From: an uncultured Pseudomonadales bacterium
GTDB taxonomy: Bacteria > Pseudomonadota > Gammaproteobacteria > Pseudomonadales > Pseudohongiellaceae
Length of the DNA: 64,000 nt
Assembly (NCBI GenBank): GCA_943842505.1
Contig: CALTDI010000006.1
Coordinates: 62,001-126,000 of the forward strand
Direction: 5' to 3'
Positions within the stretch are counted from its first letter, which is position 1. Every line of letters starts with the position of its first letter. A model generated the notes under the pieces. The model saw nothing but the letters and a program-made list of their open reading frames with translations, had not been told where the DNA came from and did not search any database. Positions 1 to 8,338 of this stretch are shown here, one piece after another. The translations under genes were made by a program, and so were the position numbers.

Positions 1-900
1 ATGATCGTGCAGGTGCTGACCGTGGTATTGAATACTATTCTCGCTCCAATACTCATTGCCGGCTGGGGACCTGGACCTGCTCTGGGCGTTCTGGGCGCAG
101 GCTTGGCAAGCAGCATTTCCATAACCATCGGTGTGGGCTTGCTAACTCTGTACTTCTTCAAATTGGAGAAATATGTCTCCTTCGAACCCTCCCAGTGGCG
201 ACCACGATTCGACATCTGGAAGAAGATGATGGACATAGGGCTGCCCGCCGGCGGCGAGATGTTAATACTGTTTGTCTATTTCTCTGCGGTGTACTGGCTT
301 ATTCAGGACTTCGGCGCAGTTGCCCAGGCCGGATTTAGTATAGGCGGCCGTATCATGCAATCCATCTTCATGCCCACCATGGCGATCGCGTTTGCAGTCG
401 GTCCTATCATCGGTCAAAATTTCGGCGCCGGTAAATCCGACCGAGTACGAGAGACTTTTAACAGCGGTATTATTCTTAGCAGCATAGTCATGTTTATCAC
501 CACGGTAGTCATGCAGTGGCGACCGGAGTTATTGGTGATGTTTTTTACCGACGATGTCGAGGTGATCGAGGTCGGTGCCGTATTCCTGCAACTGATCTCC
601 CTCAACTTTGTAGCCCAAGGCATAGTCTTTACCTGCTCCGGCGTTTTTCAGGGCTTGGGAAACACCCGGCCGGCGCTGCTCAGCTCTGGAGTACGTATAC
701 TCATCTTCGTACCTATCGCCGTCTATCTTCGCTACCAGCCGAATTTCAGTATCAATATGGTCTGGTATGTCTCTATCCTTTCGGTAACAGCTCAGGCTAT
801 CGTGAGTTTTCTTCTGGCGCGCAGAGAATTCCGCCGAAAGTTAGACAGTAGCGATGAGCAGCCGTCGACACCGTCCGAACCAGCCGAATCTGCCGCTTGA
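1..900 (+). CDS. MATE family efflux transporter, C-terminal part (truncated by window edge)
   Basis: This is a polytopic inner-membrane protein with about seven hydrophobic helices, and its frame is open from the first base of the window. MATE pumps are normally about 450 residues with twelve helices; the 299 residues here correspond to the C-terminal two thirds. The ATG at position 1 is therefore probably an internal methionine and the true start lies upstream. The family exports cationic drugs and metabolites using Na+ or H+ gradients. The segments GPIIGQNFGAG and FQGLGNTRPAL match the conserved loop sequences of the second MATE half. The last 20 residues are a hydrophilic tail. Family assignment is firm; the substrate is unknown. 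Confidence 0.85.
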   Translation: MIVQVLTVVLNTILAPILIAGWGPGPALGVLGAGLASSISITIGVGLLTLYFFKLEKYVSFEPSQWRPRFDIWKKMMDIGLPAGGEMLILFVYFSAVYWLIQDFGAVAQAGFSIGGRIMQSIFMPTMAIAFAVGPIIGQNFGAGKSDRVRETFNSGIILSSIVMFITTVVMQWRPELLVMFFTDDVEVIEVGAVFLQLISLNFVAQGIVFTCSGVFQGLGNTRPALLSSGVRILIFVPIAVYLRYQPNFSINMVWYVSILSVTAQAIVSFLLARREFRRKLDSSDEQPSTPSEPAESAA

Positions 901-1024
901 ACCGAGCACTGCAGAGCGCCTGGCTGCCGCGCTCGGAAAGGCCACCGCTACCTTCTCCCAGGTTGACAAGCCCCGAGGTGGCGATTAGTCTGAATCGACT
1001 CTACGAACAACAAGGACTGAACCG

Positions 1025-1567
1025 ATGAAGAAACTTCAAATTGCTGGTCTCTCAGCTGCTGCATTACTACTTAGCTCTACTGTTTTCGCCGGAGACGGCT
1101 TCTCTCCTGATCAGGCATTTCAGACTATGTTAAAGCTCGAGGGTACGTGGACAGGTGAGGCGCAAGTAGTTCCGGTGGGGCAATCAAGAGATGACGCTGC
1201 TGTATCGACTACTACGGTTTCATTCAAGAACATCGGCAATTCCTCTGTTATGCAGACTTTCGCCGCCGGCACGCCTGCAGAGATGGTGAGCATGTATCAT
1301 CAGAATGGCCAGGAAGAGCTCATTCATACGCACTACTGTGCTATCGGCAATCAGCCTTCGATGAAGTTCATCGACTCTGGTGAAGAAGGTGTTATCGATT
1401 TTCGCTTCACCAAGGGAACAAACATGGACGTGAATGCCGATGCGCATGCACACCATAGCTTCATGCGCATTATCGATGAGAATACTTACGAGTCGCGCAC
1501 CGAAAATTGGGGCGGTGGTCAGATGACCTCAGTTCGCTACACTACAATGAAGCGAGTTGCCGAATAA
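1025..1567 (+). CDS. Small secreted protein of unknown function
   Basis: A 180-residue protein with a clear Sec signal peptide (MKKLQIAGLSAAALLLSSTVFA) and a mature domain that reads like a small beta-rich barrel: alternating strands, the phrase LEGTWTGEAQV near the N-terminus, and a run of histidines and aspartates around residues 135-145 (NADAHAHHSF). LEGTWxG openings occur in lipocalin-like and DUF1579-like secreted proteins, but I cannot place it firmly in either. The His/Asp cluster could bind a metal; that is inference. It stands alone, followed by a strong terminator shared with the convergent methyltransferase gene. Confidence 0.7.
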   Translation: MKKLQIAGLSAAALLLSSTVFAGDGFSPDQAFQTMLKLEGTWTGEAQVVPVGQSRDDAAVSTTTVSFKNIGNSSVMQTFAAGTPAEMVSMYHQNGQEELIHTHYCAIGNQPSMKFIDSGEEGVIDFRFTKGTNMDVNADAHAHHSFMRIIDENTYESRTENWGGGQMTSVRYTTMKRVAE

Positions 1568-1589
1568 CCGTACTGCCTTAAGAGGTAGG

Positions 1590-1620
1590 AAAAAAGGCGC
1601 ATGTTACTGCGCCTTTTTTT
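1590..1620. terminator. Bidirectional intrinsic terminator
   Basis: Stem GGCGCA / TGCGCC with a 6-base loop, preceded by an A-run and followed by seven T residues, so it can end transcription on both strands. It lies between two convergent genes (secreted protein on +, methyltransferase on -). Confidence 0.85.
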
Positions 1621-1639
1621 ATGGCTAATGAAATAGCTA

Positions 1640-2314
1640 TCAAGCATCCAAACGGCGAGGACCCCTTCGTTCAAATTTTAGTATGTAGCCCTTAAACTCT
1701 TTGACCAGATAGTCGGTGTGGATTGGCTTCTGGTGGAGAGAGTTAAACCCAAACTCGATCATCCGTTCGCTCAGCTTATTTTTCCTGCCGCGCCCTGGGT
1801 CAACGAGAATGACCTCACAGGTAGGATTCGAATGGGCTTCGATAAAGTTAGCCAGCAGGGCTACATGTTGTTCCTCGTATAAAAGATCGCTACCGATTAT
1901 CAGGTCGAACAGGCCGAGATCGTCGTGAGCATCAGCCCAACCGACTTGCGCATAGTTAATAGGCAGGCCCTCGTTAAGCTGCGTGTTTCGCTGCAAGAAA
2001 AGCCCAGCCTCTGGATGATGGTCGGTTGCAGTAATATTGGCTAACTGTTTGTTCAATAATAAGCTGGACAGAGCCATGCCGCAGCCGATTTCCAGTATGC
2101 GTTTAGTGCCCGTATTGTAGTCGCTGATGTAATGCGCAAGTACCATGCTGGAGGGCCACACTACGCCAAACAAGGGCCAAGAGGCCGAGGAAATGCCTAG
2201 CTTTTCTGCCGCCCCCTGCGGGTCGTCAAACTCCTGTTTGTCGCGTAAGGTACACAGGTGTATATCGGTCTTTCCAAACTCGACAGTCTGGTAACATAGG
2301 CGTAGTTTTGTCAT
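1640..2314 (-). CDS. Class I SAM-dependent methyltransferase, protein-lysine/histidine type
   Basis: A 224-residue cytosolic methyltransferase. The SAM-binding motif I is ILEIGCGMALSSLLL (about residues 74-88), followed by an acidic motif II (ITATDHHPEA) and the post-motif DLIIGSDLLYEEQH. The string VILVDPGRGRKNKL late in the protein and the WPSS before motif I are typical of the Methyltransf_16-like group that modifies lysine or histidine on proteins. The target here is not known. It is transcribed alone and converges with the secreted protein gene. Confidence 0.8.
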   Translation of the reverse strand: MTKLRLCYQTVEFGKTDIHLCTLRDKQEFDDPQGAAEKLGISSASWPLFGVVWPSSMVLAHYISDYNTGTKRILEIGCGMALSSLLLNKQLANITATDHHPEAGLFLQRNTQLNEGLPINYAQVGWADAHDDLGLFDLIIGSDLLYEEQHVALLANFIEAHSNPTCEVILVDPGRGRKNKLSERMIEFGFNSLHQKPIHTDYLVKEFKGYILKFERRGPRRLDA

Positions 2315-2553
2315 TAGGCTGCCTCAAAGAATTGGGCGCTGAGCCAGCTATCTGGCTATCTATTTAAGCGAGATAAATGACAAAACGTGGTGACTCCCTA
2401 AGCTATAGTATTCGGAACAAAAGGCAACGTATTTCAGGGCTCCGGCTTGGGCATTCCCATGGTAATGCAGGTTTTGAGTTATGAGACTATGGCTAGTATG
2501 AAGCGAAGGAATCAGACGGAGCGAGGCGCTGCCCAGTTTGCCGAGGCAGCAAC

Positions 2554-2958
2554 GTGATTGGCTCAACGGATTTGTTTATCTTTCCCGGAGCGGCGCCTTA
2601 TTTACCCGAGATAGACGAATGGCTCTCTAGCGATCCACCGGAACTGTATTCAATCGCGCGTCATTGGTTTACCGCGTTCCGGCATTGTGGAGATGATGTT
2701 AGCGAGCTACTGCATGACGGCTGCCCCACTGCATGCGTAGGCGGGGCTGCATTCGGCTACGTCAATGTGTTTAAGGCCCATGTGAATATAGGTTTCTTCA
2801 CTGGCGCGCTTATCGACGACCCGAAGTCGATGCTTGAGGGGACAGGAAAGCGTATGCGTCATGTAAAGATCCGGCCAGAAGACGGCATTGATTCGCAGGC
2901 CCTACAAGAATTAATTCGATATGCCTACCGAGACGTAAAGAACAGACTAAGCGGTTAG
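2554..2958 (+). CDS. DUF1801 domain protein
   Basis: A 134-residue cytosolic protein resembling DUF1801 (YdhG/YdeI-like fold). Characteristic segments are HCGDDVSELLHDGCPTACV, AFGYVNVFKAHVNIGFF and LLEGTGKRMRHVKIRP-like text near residues 92-106. Family members are small, single-domain and of unclear biochemical role. The start is a GTG at 2554; no strong ribosome binding site is visible, and no better in-frame start was found. It is monocistronic. Confidence 0.75.
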   Translation: MIGSTDLFIFPGAAPYLPEIDEWLSSDPPELYSIARHWFTAFRHCGDDVSELLHDGCPTACVGGAAFGYVNVFKAHVNIGFFTGALIDDPKSMLEGTGKRMRHVKIRPEDGIDSQALQELIRYAYRDVKNRLSG

Positions 2959-3169
2959 GCAACCGTATTCGGATAGACACTGCTGGCATTTCACATCGCC
3001 TTAGTAATTTGAAAATTCTGAGAAAGAAAATGAATGTCTGCGCTAGATTCTCTACTGATTTGACCTACTATTTGCTGTTACATAGACAGTTAGAGTAGTT
3101 TCGATGCTTGTGACTCAACGGCGCTGCGCCGCTAAATAAGCTTATCTATAACCTTGCACAGGAAACATT

Positions 3170-3673
3170 ATGAAACACCTACTATTGTCCGCACTTATTC
3201 TTTCTGGCCTCAGTGCTACTTCATTGGCCCAAGACTCCGGCGCGCCCCCTGCAATCTTCAAACCAGGCGCGCAGATTGAGGCTGAGCTCGATAGAGCTGC
3301 CGCTTCTTCTGCATCGGCCGGTGGCTGGTCCGTCACTATCTCACCTGGCGTCTCGGTGCGTCGTCGCAGTAGCGCGGTGGAGCAGTATGCAATCATTCAT
3401 CCCTGGAGTATGGAGATCTATCGAATATTAGAAGGCAGCGGGACCTTCGTGACTGGCGGCAAGCTCATTTTACCCTTGGCTGAATCCAGTGATCCGAACA
3501 TCGTGCGTACACAACACGGTATTGAGGGCGGGCTTGCCAGGCAAGTGACCGCGGGAGATGTGTTAGTTCTTCAGCCAGGAACTCCACACTGGTTCAGAAG
3601 CATCGATGGAGAAACCATTAGCTATATGGAGAGTCGAATCATGATAACGACTCACCCGGTTCAGTATCAGTAA
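3170..3673 (+). CDS. Exported cupin domain protein
   Basis: A 167-residue protein with a Sec signal peptide ending near SLAQ (residue 21). The mature part has a cupin-like beta-barrel: YRILEGSGTFVTGG is the first cupin motif region and AGDVLVLQPGTPHWFRSI the second, with His at the expected metal-ligand site. The first motif lacks the usual HxH pair, so metal binding may be partial. The ATG follows AGGAAAC at good spacing. Periplasmic location is inferred from the signal peptide; the ligand is unknown. Confidence 0.75.
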   Translation: MKHLLLSALILSGLSATSLAQDSGAPPAIFKPGAQIEAELDRAAASSASAGGWSVTISPGVSVRRRSSAVEQYAIIHPWSMEIYRILEGSGTFVTGGKLILPLAESSDPNIVRTQHGIEGGLARQVTAGDVLVLQPGTPHWFRSIDGETISYMESRIMITTHPVQYQ

Positions 3674-3681
3674 ATTCACAA

Positions 3682-3721
3682 TTGAAATGGATGCTGCACA
3701 GATGCGCATCATCCATTTCAA
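3682..3721. terminator. Inverted repeat between convergent genes, possible terminator
   Basis: Perfect 12-base arms TTGAAATGGATG and CATCCATTTCAA separated by 16 bases, lying between the convergent cupin and pirin genes. There is no clean T-run, so it is a likely but not classical terminator. Confidence 0.55.
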
Positions 3722-3740
3722 GTGATGCCTTTCGGCTCCG

Positions 3741-4598
3741 TTATACCAAGGTGCCTTCACTGTAGTCGCGTATCGCCTGATGAATCTCATCCATGGTATT
3801 CATCACGAAAGGCCCTCGTTGTGCTATCGGCTCACCGATTGGCTTGCCCGTAATCAACAGCAACTTCGTACCGCTAACTGCATTCAGGTGCAGCAGACCC
3901 TCGCGCGAAAGCCGCGCAATCCTTCCTTCTGTTAGTTGGTACTCACTATCTCCTATAACTACGGAACCCGTATAAACATACACCAGAGCCGTGTAGCCGG
4001 CTGGTACATCTACATCGACCTGGCTAAAAGCGCTAAAGCCAATATCTAGATATGCGGGATCGGTACTCAAGCCTGTAACCGAACCTGTTATTCTGGCCTC
4101 ATTGACGACCAGCTCACCAGCTATCGCCTTTATCTTGACCCCATCCAGGTCGTAAGCCGGAATCGATGCGGCGTCAATATCGTTGTAGGTTGCGGGTTTC
4201 ATTTTTTCAGCAGCAGGCAGATTTACCCATAGCTGAAAACCGTGCATCTTGCCTTCTTCCTGCTTGGGCATTTCTGAATGTATAACACCAGAACCTGCCC
4301 TCATCCATTGCACGTCACCCGGGCCCAGCCTGCCTATATTGCCCATGTGATCGCGGTGTTCCATCTGCCCGGCGAGCATATAGGTCACGGTCTCGAAACC
4401 TCGATGGGGGTGCGGCGGAAAACCACCGATATAGTCTGCGGCCTTATCCGAACCGAACTCGTCTAGCATGAGGAATGGATCGAATCGCGCCAAATCGCCG
4501 CCGCCGAAGACTCGCTTCAGCTGTACGCCATCACCATCGCTGGTAGCCTGTGCGATCAACACTTCTTCTATTTCACGCCTATGTCTTTGTTCGTTCAT
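3741..4598 (-). CDS. Pirin family protein
   Basis: A 285-residue bicupin. The N-terminal cupin carries the full pirin metal-ligand set: H63 and H65 in PPHPHRGFETVTYML, then H107 and E109 in GSGVIHSEMP. Bacterial pirins bind Fe and some have quercetinase activity; others act as regulators, so the exact role is open. Its ATG overlaps the stop codon of the upstream azoreductase gene by four bases, so the two form a translationally coupled redox-stress type operon opposite a LysR regulator. Confidence 0.9.
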   Translation of the reverse strand: MNEQRHRREIEEVLIAQATSDGDGVQLKRVFGGGDLARFDPFLMLDEFGSDKAADYIGGFPPHPHRGFETVTYMLAGQMEHRDHMGNIGRLGPGDVQWMRAGSGVIHSEMPKQEEGKMHGFQLWVNLPAAEKMKPATYNDIDAASIPAYDLDGVKIKAIAGELVVNEARITGSVTGLSTDPAYLDIGFSAFSQVDVDVPAGYTALVYVYTGSVVIGDSEYQLTEGRIARLSREGLLHLNAVSGTKLLLITGKPIGEPIAQRGPFVMNTMDEIHQAIRDYSEGTLV

Positions 4599-5242
4599 GC
4601 GGCTGCCTCTTCTTCCATCTGACCTGCACTGTGTTCATCAATTTTGTTTTTAAGATTTTCAATCTCAGCTCTTGCCTGAGCCAGGCCCTGCTCTTTGCGC
4701 TCGGGCCCCATGTTAAGACCATCCGCGGTAATGAATTCGACGTCACTAATACCAACGAAAGACATTATCTGCTTCATATACGGCCGCAGAAAATCTGTTA
4801 CTCCCGGCTCATGTAGGCCGCCCATAGCAGTTACTAGATAGGCCTGCTTGCCCTCGAGCAGACCAACGGGGCCGGTTTCGCTATATGTAAAGGTGACACC
4901 TGCTCTGGCGATGTGATCCACCCATGCCTTTAACATCGATGGCAGCGAGAAGTTATACATAGGCAGGGCTATCAGGATTATATCCGCTTCTTGCAGTTCG
5001 GCGATTAATTGATCAGAGAAGTCAGCCTTCTCTGTTTGCTTCGGGTCGCGCTCATCCGGCGCTGCAGATATCGCCTGCAACCAAGCCCCATCGAGATGAG
5101 GGATAGCCTGATGCGCGAAATTCCTTTCGGTTATAGTGAACTGCTCCTGAGCGCTGACCTTCACTAGTAATTCATCCATCAATAGGGAGCTCACGCTGCC
5201 CTCACCTAAAATGCTCGTGGTAATGCGTAGTACGTTTTTCAT
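4595..5242 (-). CDS. azoR: FMN-dependent NADH-azoreductase
   Basis: A 215-residue flavodoxin-fold protein matching AzoR: start MKNVLRITTSI, FMN loop LPMYNFSLPSMLKAWVDHI (about residues 96-114), and VTAMGG followed by a PYMKQIMSFVGI-type segment. These enzymes reduce quinones and azo compounds with NADH. It is the first gene of a two-gene operon with pirin and is divergent from a LysR-type regulator, a common arrangement for azoR/pirin loci. The C-terminus is extended by an acidic/alanine tail. Confidence 0.9.
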   Translation of the reverse strand: MKNVLRITTSILGEGSVSSLLMDELLVKVSAQEQFTITERNFAHQAIPHLDGAWLQAISAAPDERDPKQTEKADFSDQLIAELQEADIILIALPMYNFSLPSMLKAWVDHIARAGVTFTYSETGPVGLLEGKQAYLVTAMGGLHEPGVTDFLRPYMKQIMSFVGISDVEFITADGLNMGPERKEQGLAQARAEIENLKNKIDEHSAGQMEEEAAA

Positions 5243-5335
5243 GGCTAGCCTCTGGCTTTGAACCGTTAATTGCTTGATTGAGGCTATCTTAGAGCATATT
5301 ATTCGATCTATTGTCGCAATTTTTACCCCAAATAC

Positions 5336-5350
5336 ATCTAATAATTAGAT
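5336..5350. promoter_or_regulatory. LysR-type palindrome (T-N11-A) in the divergent promoter
   Basis: ATCTAAT-A-ATTAGAT is a perfect 7-base inverted repeat and fits the T-N11-A LysR box. It sits two bases before the likely LysR start codon, in the region between azoR and the regulator, suiting autoregulation and control of the divergent operon. Confidence 0.55.
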
Positions 5351-5352
5351 AT

Positions 5353-6246
5353 ATGAAGAACCCTCGCGTGTCGCTGGAACAATGGCTTGCCTTTAGAACC
5401 GTCGTGGATTGCGGCTCCTATGCCATGGCGGCCCAGACCCTGAACAAGAGTCAGTCTTCGATCAGCTACGCGATTGCCAGGCTCAACGAACAGCTGCCGC
5501 AGCCGGTTCTGATTCTCGATGGACGCAAGGCGGTAATGACCGATGCCGGGCAGGTTCTCTACCGCCATGCAGAGCAGCTCTTGAATCAGGCTAGTCAGGC
5601 CGAGGCCATAGCCAGCTCACTCGCTTTGGGATTCGAATCGGAAGTCGCTATAGCCGTAGATGTGCTGGTAGAAGTCGGCTCTTTAGTCTGCGCATTCGAG
5701 GAGTTCTCGCAGGAATTCCCCCATACACGGATACGCGTTCTGGAAACCAGCCTCTCCGGGACTACCGAGGCGCTGCTCGAGAAGACCGCCGACCTGGTCA
5801 TCGGCACGAAGACGCCTCCGGGTTTCCAGAGCAGGCCCTTATTACAGGTGAAGATGATTCCCGTGGCGGCCCCGAGTCATCCGCTGGTCAAGAACAGAGA
5901 GGATGTGTCTGAGTTGGAGCTGCGCAGCATGCGACAAGTAGTGCTAAGAGATACCGGCACCTCTAGAGAACAGGACTCGGGGTGGCTGCAAGCAGATCAA
6001 CGCTGGACCGTGAGCCATTTTTCTACCAGCATCAAGCTACTTCGCTCCGGCCTCGTCTTCGCTTTTATTCCGCAGAATTGGATAGAAGACGAACTTGCCG
6101 AGGGCAGCCTGCAGAGAATCCCTATGGCGCCAAGCATGGATCGCCTGCTTCAGGTACACATGATGCTGGCAGACAATCAGGCAGCTGGGCCTGCCACCAA
6201 AGCCCTGTATGAGACGATCTTTGAGAAGCTTTCAGCGCCCGCTTAG
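5353..6246 (+). CDS. LysR family transcriptional regulator
   Basis: A 297-residue regulator. The N-terminal winged helix-turn-helix is visible in LEQWLAFRTVVDCGSYAMAA and LNKSQSSISYAIARL; the remainder is a periplasmic-binding-like effector domain. I chose ATG 5353 because the helix-turn-helix begins right after it; an in-frame TTG at 5311 would add 14 residues. No Shine-Dalgarno sequence precedes 5353, where a T-N11-A palindrome sits instead. It most likely controls the divergent azoR-pirin operon in response to a quinone or electrophile; that is inference from position. Confidence 0.88.
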   Translation: MKNPRVSLEQWLAFRTVVDCGSYAMAAQTLNKSQSSISYAIARLNEQLPQPVLILDGRKAVMTDAGQVLYRHAEQLLNQASQAEAIASSLALGFESEVAIAVDVLVEVGSLVCAFEEFSQEFPHTRIRVLETSLSGTTEALLEKTADLVIGTKTPPGFQSRPLLQVKMIPVAAPSHPLVKNREDVSELELRSMRQVVLRDTGTSREQDSGWLQADQRWTVSHFSTSIKLLRSGLVFAFIPQNWIEDELAEGSLQRIPMAPSMDRLLQVHMMLADNQAAGPATKALYETIFEKLSAPA

Positions 6247-6330
6247 TAACGGCTCCATTCTCTCCAGCACTGTCTCTAAGACCTTCTCTACAACTGACTG
6301 CACCTACCTGACTCATTCAGCTTCTATTCA

Positions 6331-6355
6331 TTCAACTTGAGTATGCTCAAGCTGA
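6331..6355 (+). terminator. Hairpin after the LysR gene
   Basis: TTCA-a-CTTGAG-tatg-CTCAAG-c-TGAA folds into a 10-pair stem with one opposed mismatch, followed by a weak T-rich stretch. It is a plausible terminator for the LysR gene. Confidence 0.5.
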
Positions 6356-6406
6356 AGAATTTTATTCTGCTAGAAAGTTATTCATTTTAAGAAGTAGGTG
6401 AATATT

Positions 6407-6960
6407 ATGGTTTTAAAGAAATTATTGTTAAGCCTCTGTGTAATTGGCGCCCTGGTTATCAGTCAGGTTGCGTCAGCCGACAGTCGTAGTCATCGTCGTG
6501 GCTTCAGTGATTATGGCTATGGCCATAACAATTATCGCAACAATGCTACCGAAACAACTACCGCAGGCATGGTCGTGTGAATTCCTACCACTATGGCTCT
6601 CGTGACAGGAGCTACAATAGACGCAATAGGAGTGGTTTTACTATCTCCTACGGAAACTACTATCCCCGCAATAGACGCTATGATTCAGGTAGTTTTGTCG
6701 GTGGCCTGGTCTTGGGCTCGCTGTTCAGTTACCCAAGATATTCATCACGAAACTACGAGACCGTTGTGTACAGAGATGCCCCGCCAACGCGAACCCGCGA
6801 GATTGTCTATGTGGACAATTCAAGCACTCGCAGTGCCGCGCCCGTTGCCAGCGGCCGACGTCTTCTGCGTGACCTCGAAGGCAATTGCTTCGAAAGAATT
6901 GTCGATGAACAGGGCGATGAGATTCGTGTACAGCTTGAAGCCGAGCAGTGTAATTTCTAG
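6407..6960 (+). pseudogene. Secreted Gly/Tyr/Arg/Asn-rich protein, frameshifted
   Basis: Two overlapping reading frames look like one gene. The first, from ATG 6407 after GTAGGTG, encodes a Sec signal peptide (VLKKLLLSLCVIGALVISQV) and starts a low-complexity region rich in H, G, Y, R and N, then stops at 6580. The same kind of composition resumes without loss of style in the +1 frame (NNYRRHGR, YGSRDRSYNRRNRSG) and continues to 6960, including a glycine-zipper-like SFVGGLVLGSLF. Restoring one base near 6549 (for example GCTACC to GGCTAC) would give one uninterrupted protein of about 184 residues. The C-terminal part ends with GNCFERIVDEQGDEIRVQL, a small domain with two cysteines. Function unknown. 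Confidence 0.6.
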
Positions 6961-7033
6961 ACAGATAGAACTGGGTCTGCGCTATACTTCTCTACCGTCG
7001 AATGCTTAATCGGTTAAGAGTAGTTTACGAGTT

Positions 7034-7819
7034 ATGAGAAAACTTAGCGCAGTCTGCATACTCCTACTATCCCTTGTCGCTTGTACCAGCTCCCCACTGG
7101 ACAGACGTCAGGTGGTGCTCTATTCCGATGCCGATATGGCGCAGCAGGGTATTAGTGCCTACCGCGAGATGCAGGCCGAGATACCGGCAACGAACAACTC
7201 CCGAGAGCTTCAATACGCCCAGTGCGTCGCCAACTATGTGGTATCGGCACTAGATCCGGTGGATCAGTCACGCTTCGACTGGGAGGTCACAGTATTCGAC
7301 AACGAGCAAGCGAATGCCTTCGCTCTCCCCGGGGGGAAAATTGGCGTCTATAACGGCCTCTATGGCGTTGCTGTCAATCAACATCAATTAGCCGCGGTGA
7401 TGGCACACGAAGTCGGGCATGTTTTGGCCAATCACAGCAACGAACGCGCCAGCCAATCGGCCCTGAGAAACGTAGGCGTCGCCGCCGCTCAGATTCTCGG
7501 CGCCTCCGATACGACGCTGCAGGTTTTAGACGTGGGTTCGCGCTATGGCATCTTCCTGCCTTTTAACCGAACTCAGGAGAGCGAAGCCGATGCCATCGGT
7601 GTAGCTCTAATGGCAGAGGCTGGATTCAACCCTGAAGAGAGCATCAATCTATGGATGAATATGAGCGCGGATGGTGGCCCGAGGCCTCCCGAGCTTCTAT
7701 CCACTCACCCATCGCCTTCTTCGCGCATGGCTGAACTTCGGCTTCTCATGTCCGCCGCGAATGCCCTGAGGGATTCTGCGAGAAGCCAGGGGCGCAATCC
7801 TGATTGCGTTCTAAACTAG
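7034..7819 (+). CDS. M48 family metallopeptidase, lipoprotein
   Basis: A 261-residue zinc peptidase related to the LoiP/BepA/OMA1 group. A lipobox LVAC places the lipidated cysteine at residue 17, so it should be membrane anchored facing the periplasm. The zinc motif HEVGH is at residues 125-129, and the third ligand is in ESEADAIG further on. Unlike BepA it has no TPR domain, so it is closer in size to LoiP (YggG). Such proteases degrade misfolded outer-membrane proteins. It is the last gene before a 519-base gene-free stretch. Confidence 0.88.
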   Translation: MRKLSAVCILLLSLVACTSSPLDRRQVVLYSDADMAQQGISAYREMQAEIPATNNSRELQYAQCVANYVVSALDPVDQSRFDWEVTVFDNEQANAFALPGGKIGVYNGLYGVAVNQHQLAAVMAHEVGHVLANHSNERASQSALRNVGVAAAQILGASDTTLQVLDVGSRYGIFLPFNRTQESEADAIGVALMAEAGFNPEESINLWMNMSADGGPRPPELLSTHPSPSSRMAELRLLMSAANALRDSARSQGRNPDCVLN

Positions 7820-7893
7820 CTAACAGAGCGCGGCAATTCATCTACTATCAAAGCCATTATTTTGCAGAAGCCATATTCTTCTCATTTCATCCT

Positions 7894-7923
7894 AATATAG
7901 TAAAGCTATCACTTTACTATATT
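7894..7923. promoter_or_regulatory. Perfect AT-rich palindrome, 12-base arms
   Basis: AATATAGTAAAG and CTTTACTATATT flank CTATCA. The symmetry is exact and the composition is operator-like rather than terminator-like. The cognate regulator is not identifiable from the window. Confidence 0.5.
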
Positions 7924-7979
7924 GACCAATTCAACTCAGAACAGCACACTTCGAACAGAGGCTTCCCCTAAATAGGCCG

Positions 7980-8003
7980 CACAACATGGGTAAATCTGTT
8001 GTG
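7980..8003. repeat. Inverted repeat, 7-base arms
   Basis: CACAACA and TGTTGTG separated by 10 bases. It could be a short hairpin or a protein site; no T-run follows. Confidence 0.4.
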
Positions 8004-8122
8004 TTAATCTACATATGGTAGTATTCTCCCTGACGCAACACAAGATGATGATTTCTTCATGTTTTGCACTCACTCCGGCGCAGTCGCCACGCCTCACTCT
8101 GCGCCGAGGTGCTCCTTGAGAA

Positions 8123-8160
8123 TTCCCGCCTCTTAGACTCTTCGGGTCTGGGGGCGGGAA
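8123..8160 (+). ncRNA. Stable hairpin with UUCG-type loop, possible structured RNA
   Basis: Arms TTCCCGCC and GGCGGGAA pair perfectly; inside them TCT pairs with GGG using two G-U wobbles, then AGAC pairs with GTCT around a CTTCGG tetraloop-like tip. The wobble pairs only work in RNA copied as the + strand. No T-run follows, so it is not a classical terminator. It lies about 180 bases before the DUF3667 gene and could be part of its leader. Confidence 0.4.
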
Positions 8161-8338
8161 AACTTAAGAAGCCTATCTCCGTAGCAAACCCACACCCTGC
8201 TGGAAAATTTCCGATAAGAAGACAACTTCGAATTGAGCCGAACTCGCTAGTGCGCGACCCATTCGGTTTAGCCAAGCCCTGCGCAACCGATAGAATGATA
8301 GGATAAGGTTTTCTTTATATAAGGCATAATGCTGGGCG

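Larger units (their letters stand above)
7820..8338. other. Gene-poor 519-base intergenic region with several inverted repeats
   Basis: No convincing coding sequence: the short frames on both strands near 8057-8306 have no ribosome binding site or family signal and mirror each other. The region holds an AT-rich perfect palindrome (7894-7923), a second inverted repeat (7980-8003) and a stable GC-rich hairpin (8123-8160), each listed separately. It may be a long regulatory leader for the DUF3667 gene or hold a small RNA. Confidence 0.5.

Noticed and set aside
1..900. ATG at position 1 as the true MATE start
   Set aside because: The protein is one third shorter than the family and begins in the middle of the fold.
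8057..8306. Overlapping short frames on both strands as small genes
   Set aside because: No ribosome binding site, no family pattern, and the frames mirror one another around a GC-rich hairpin.
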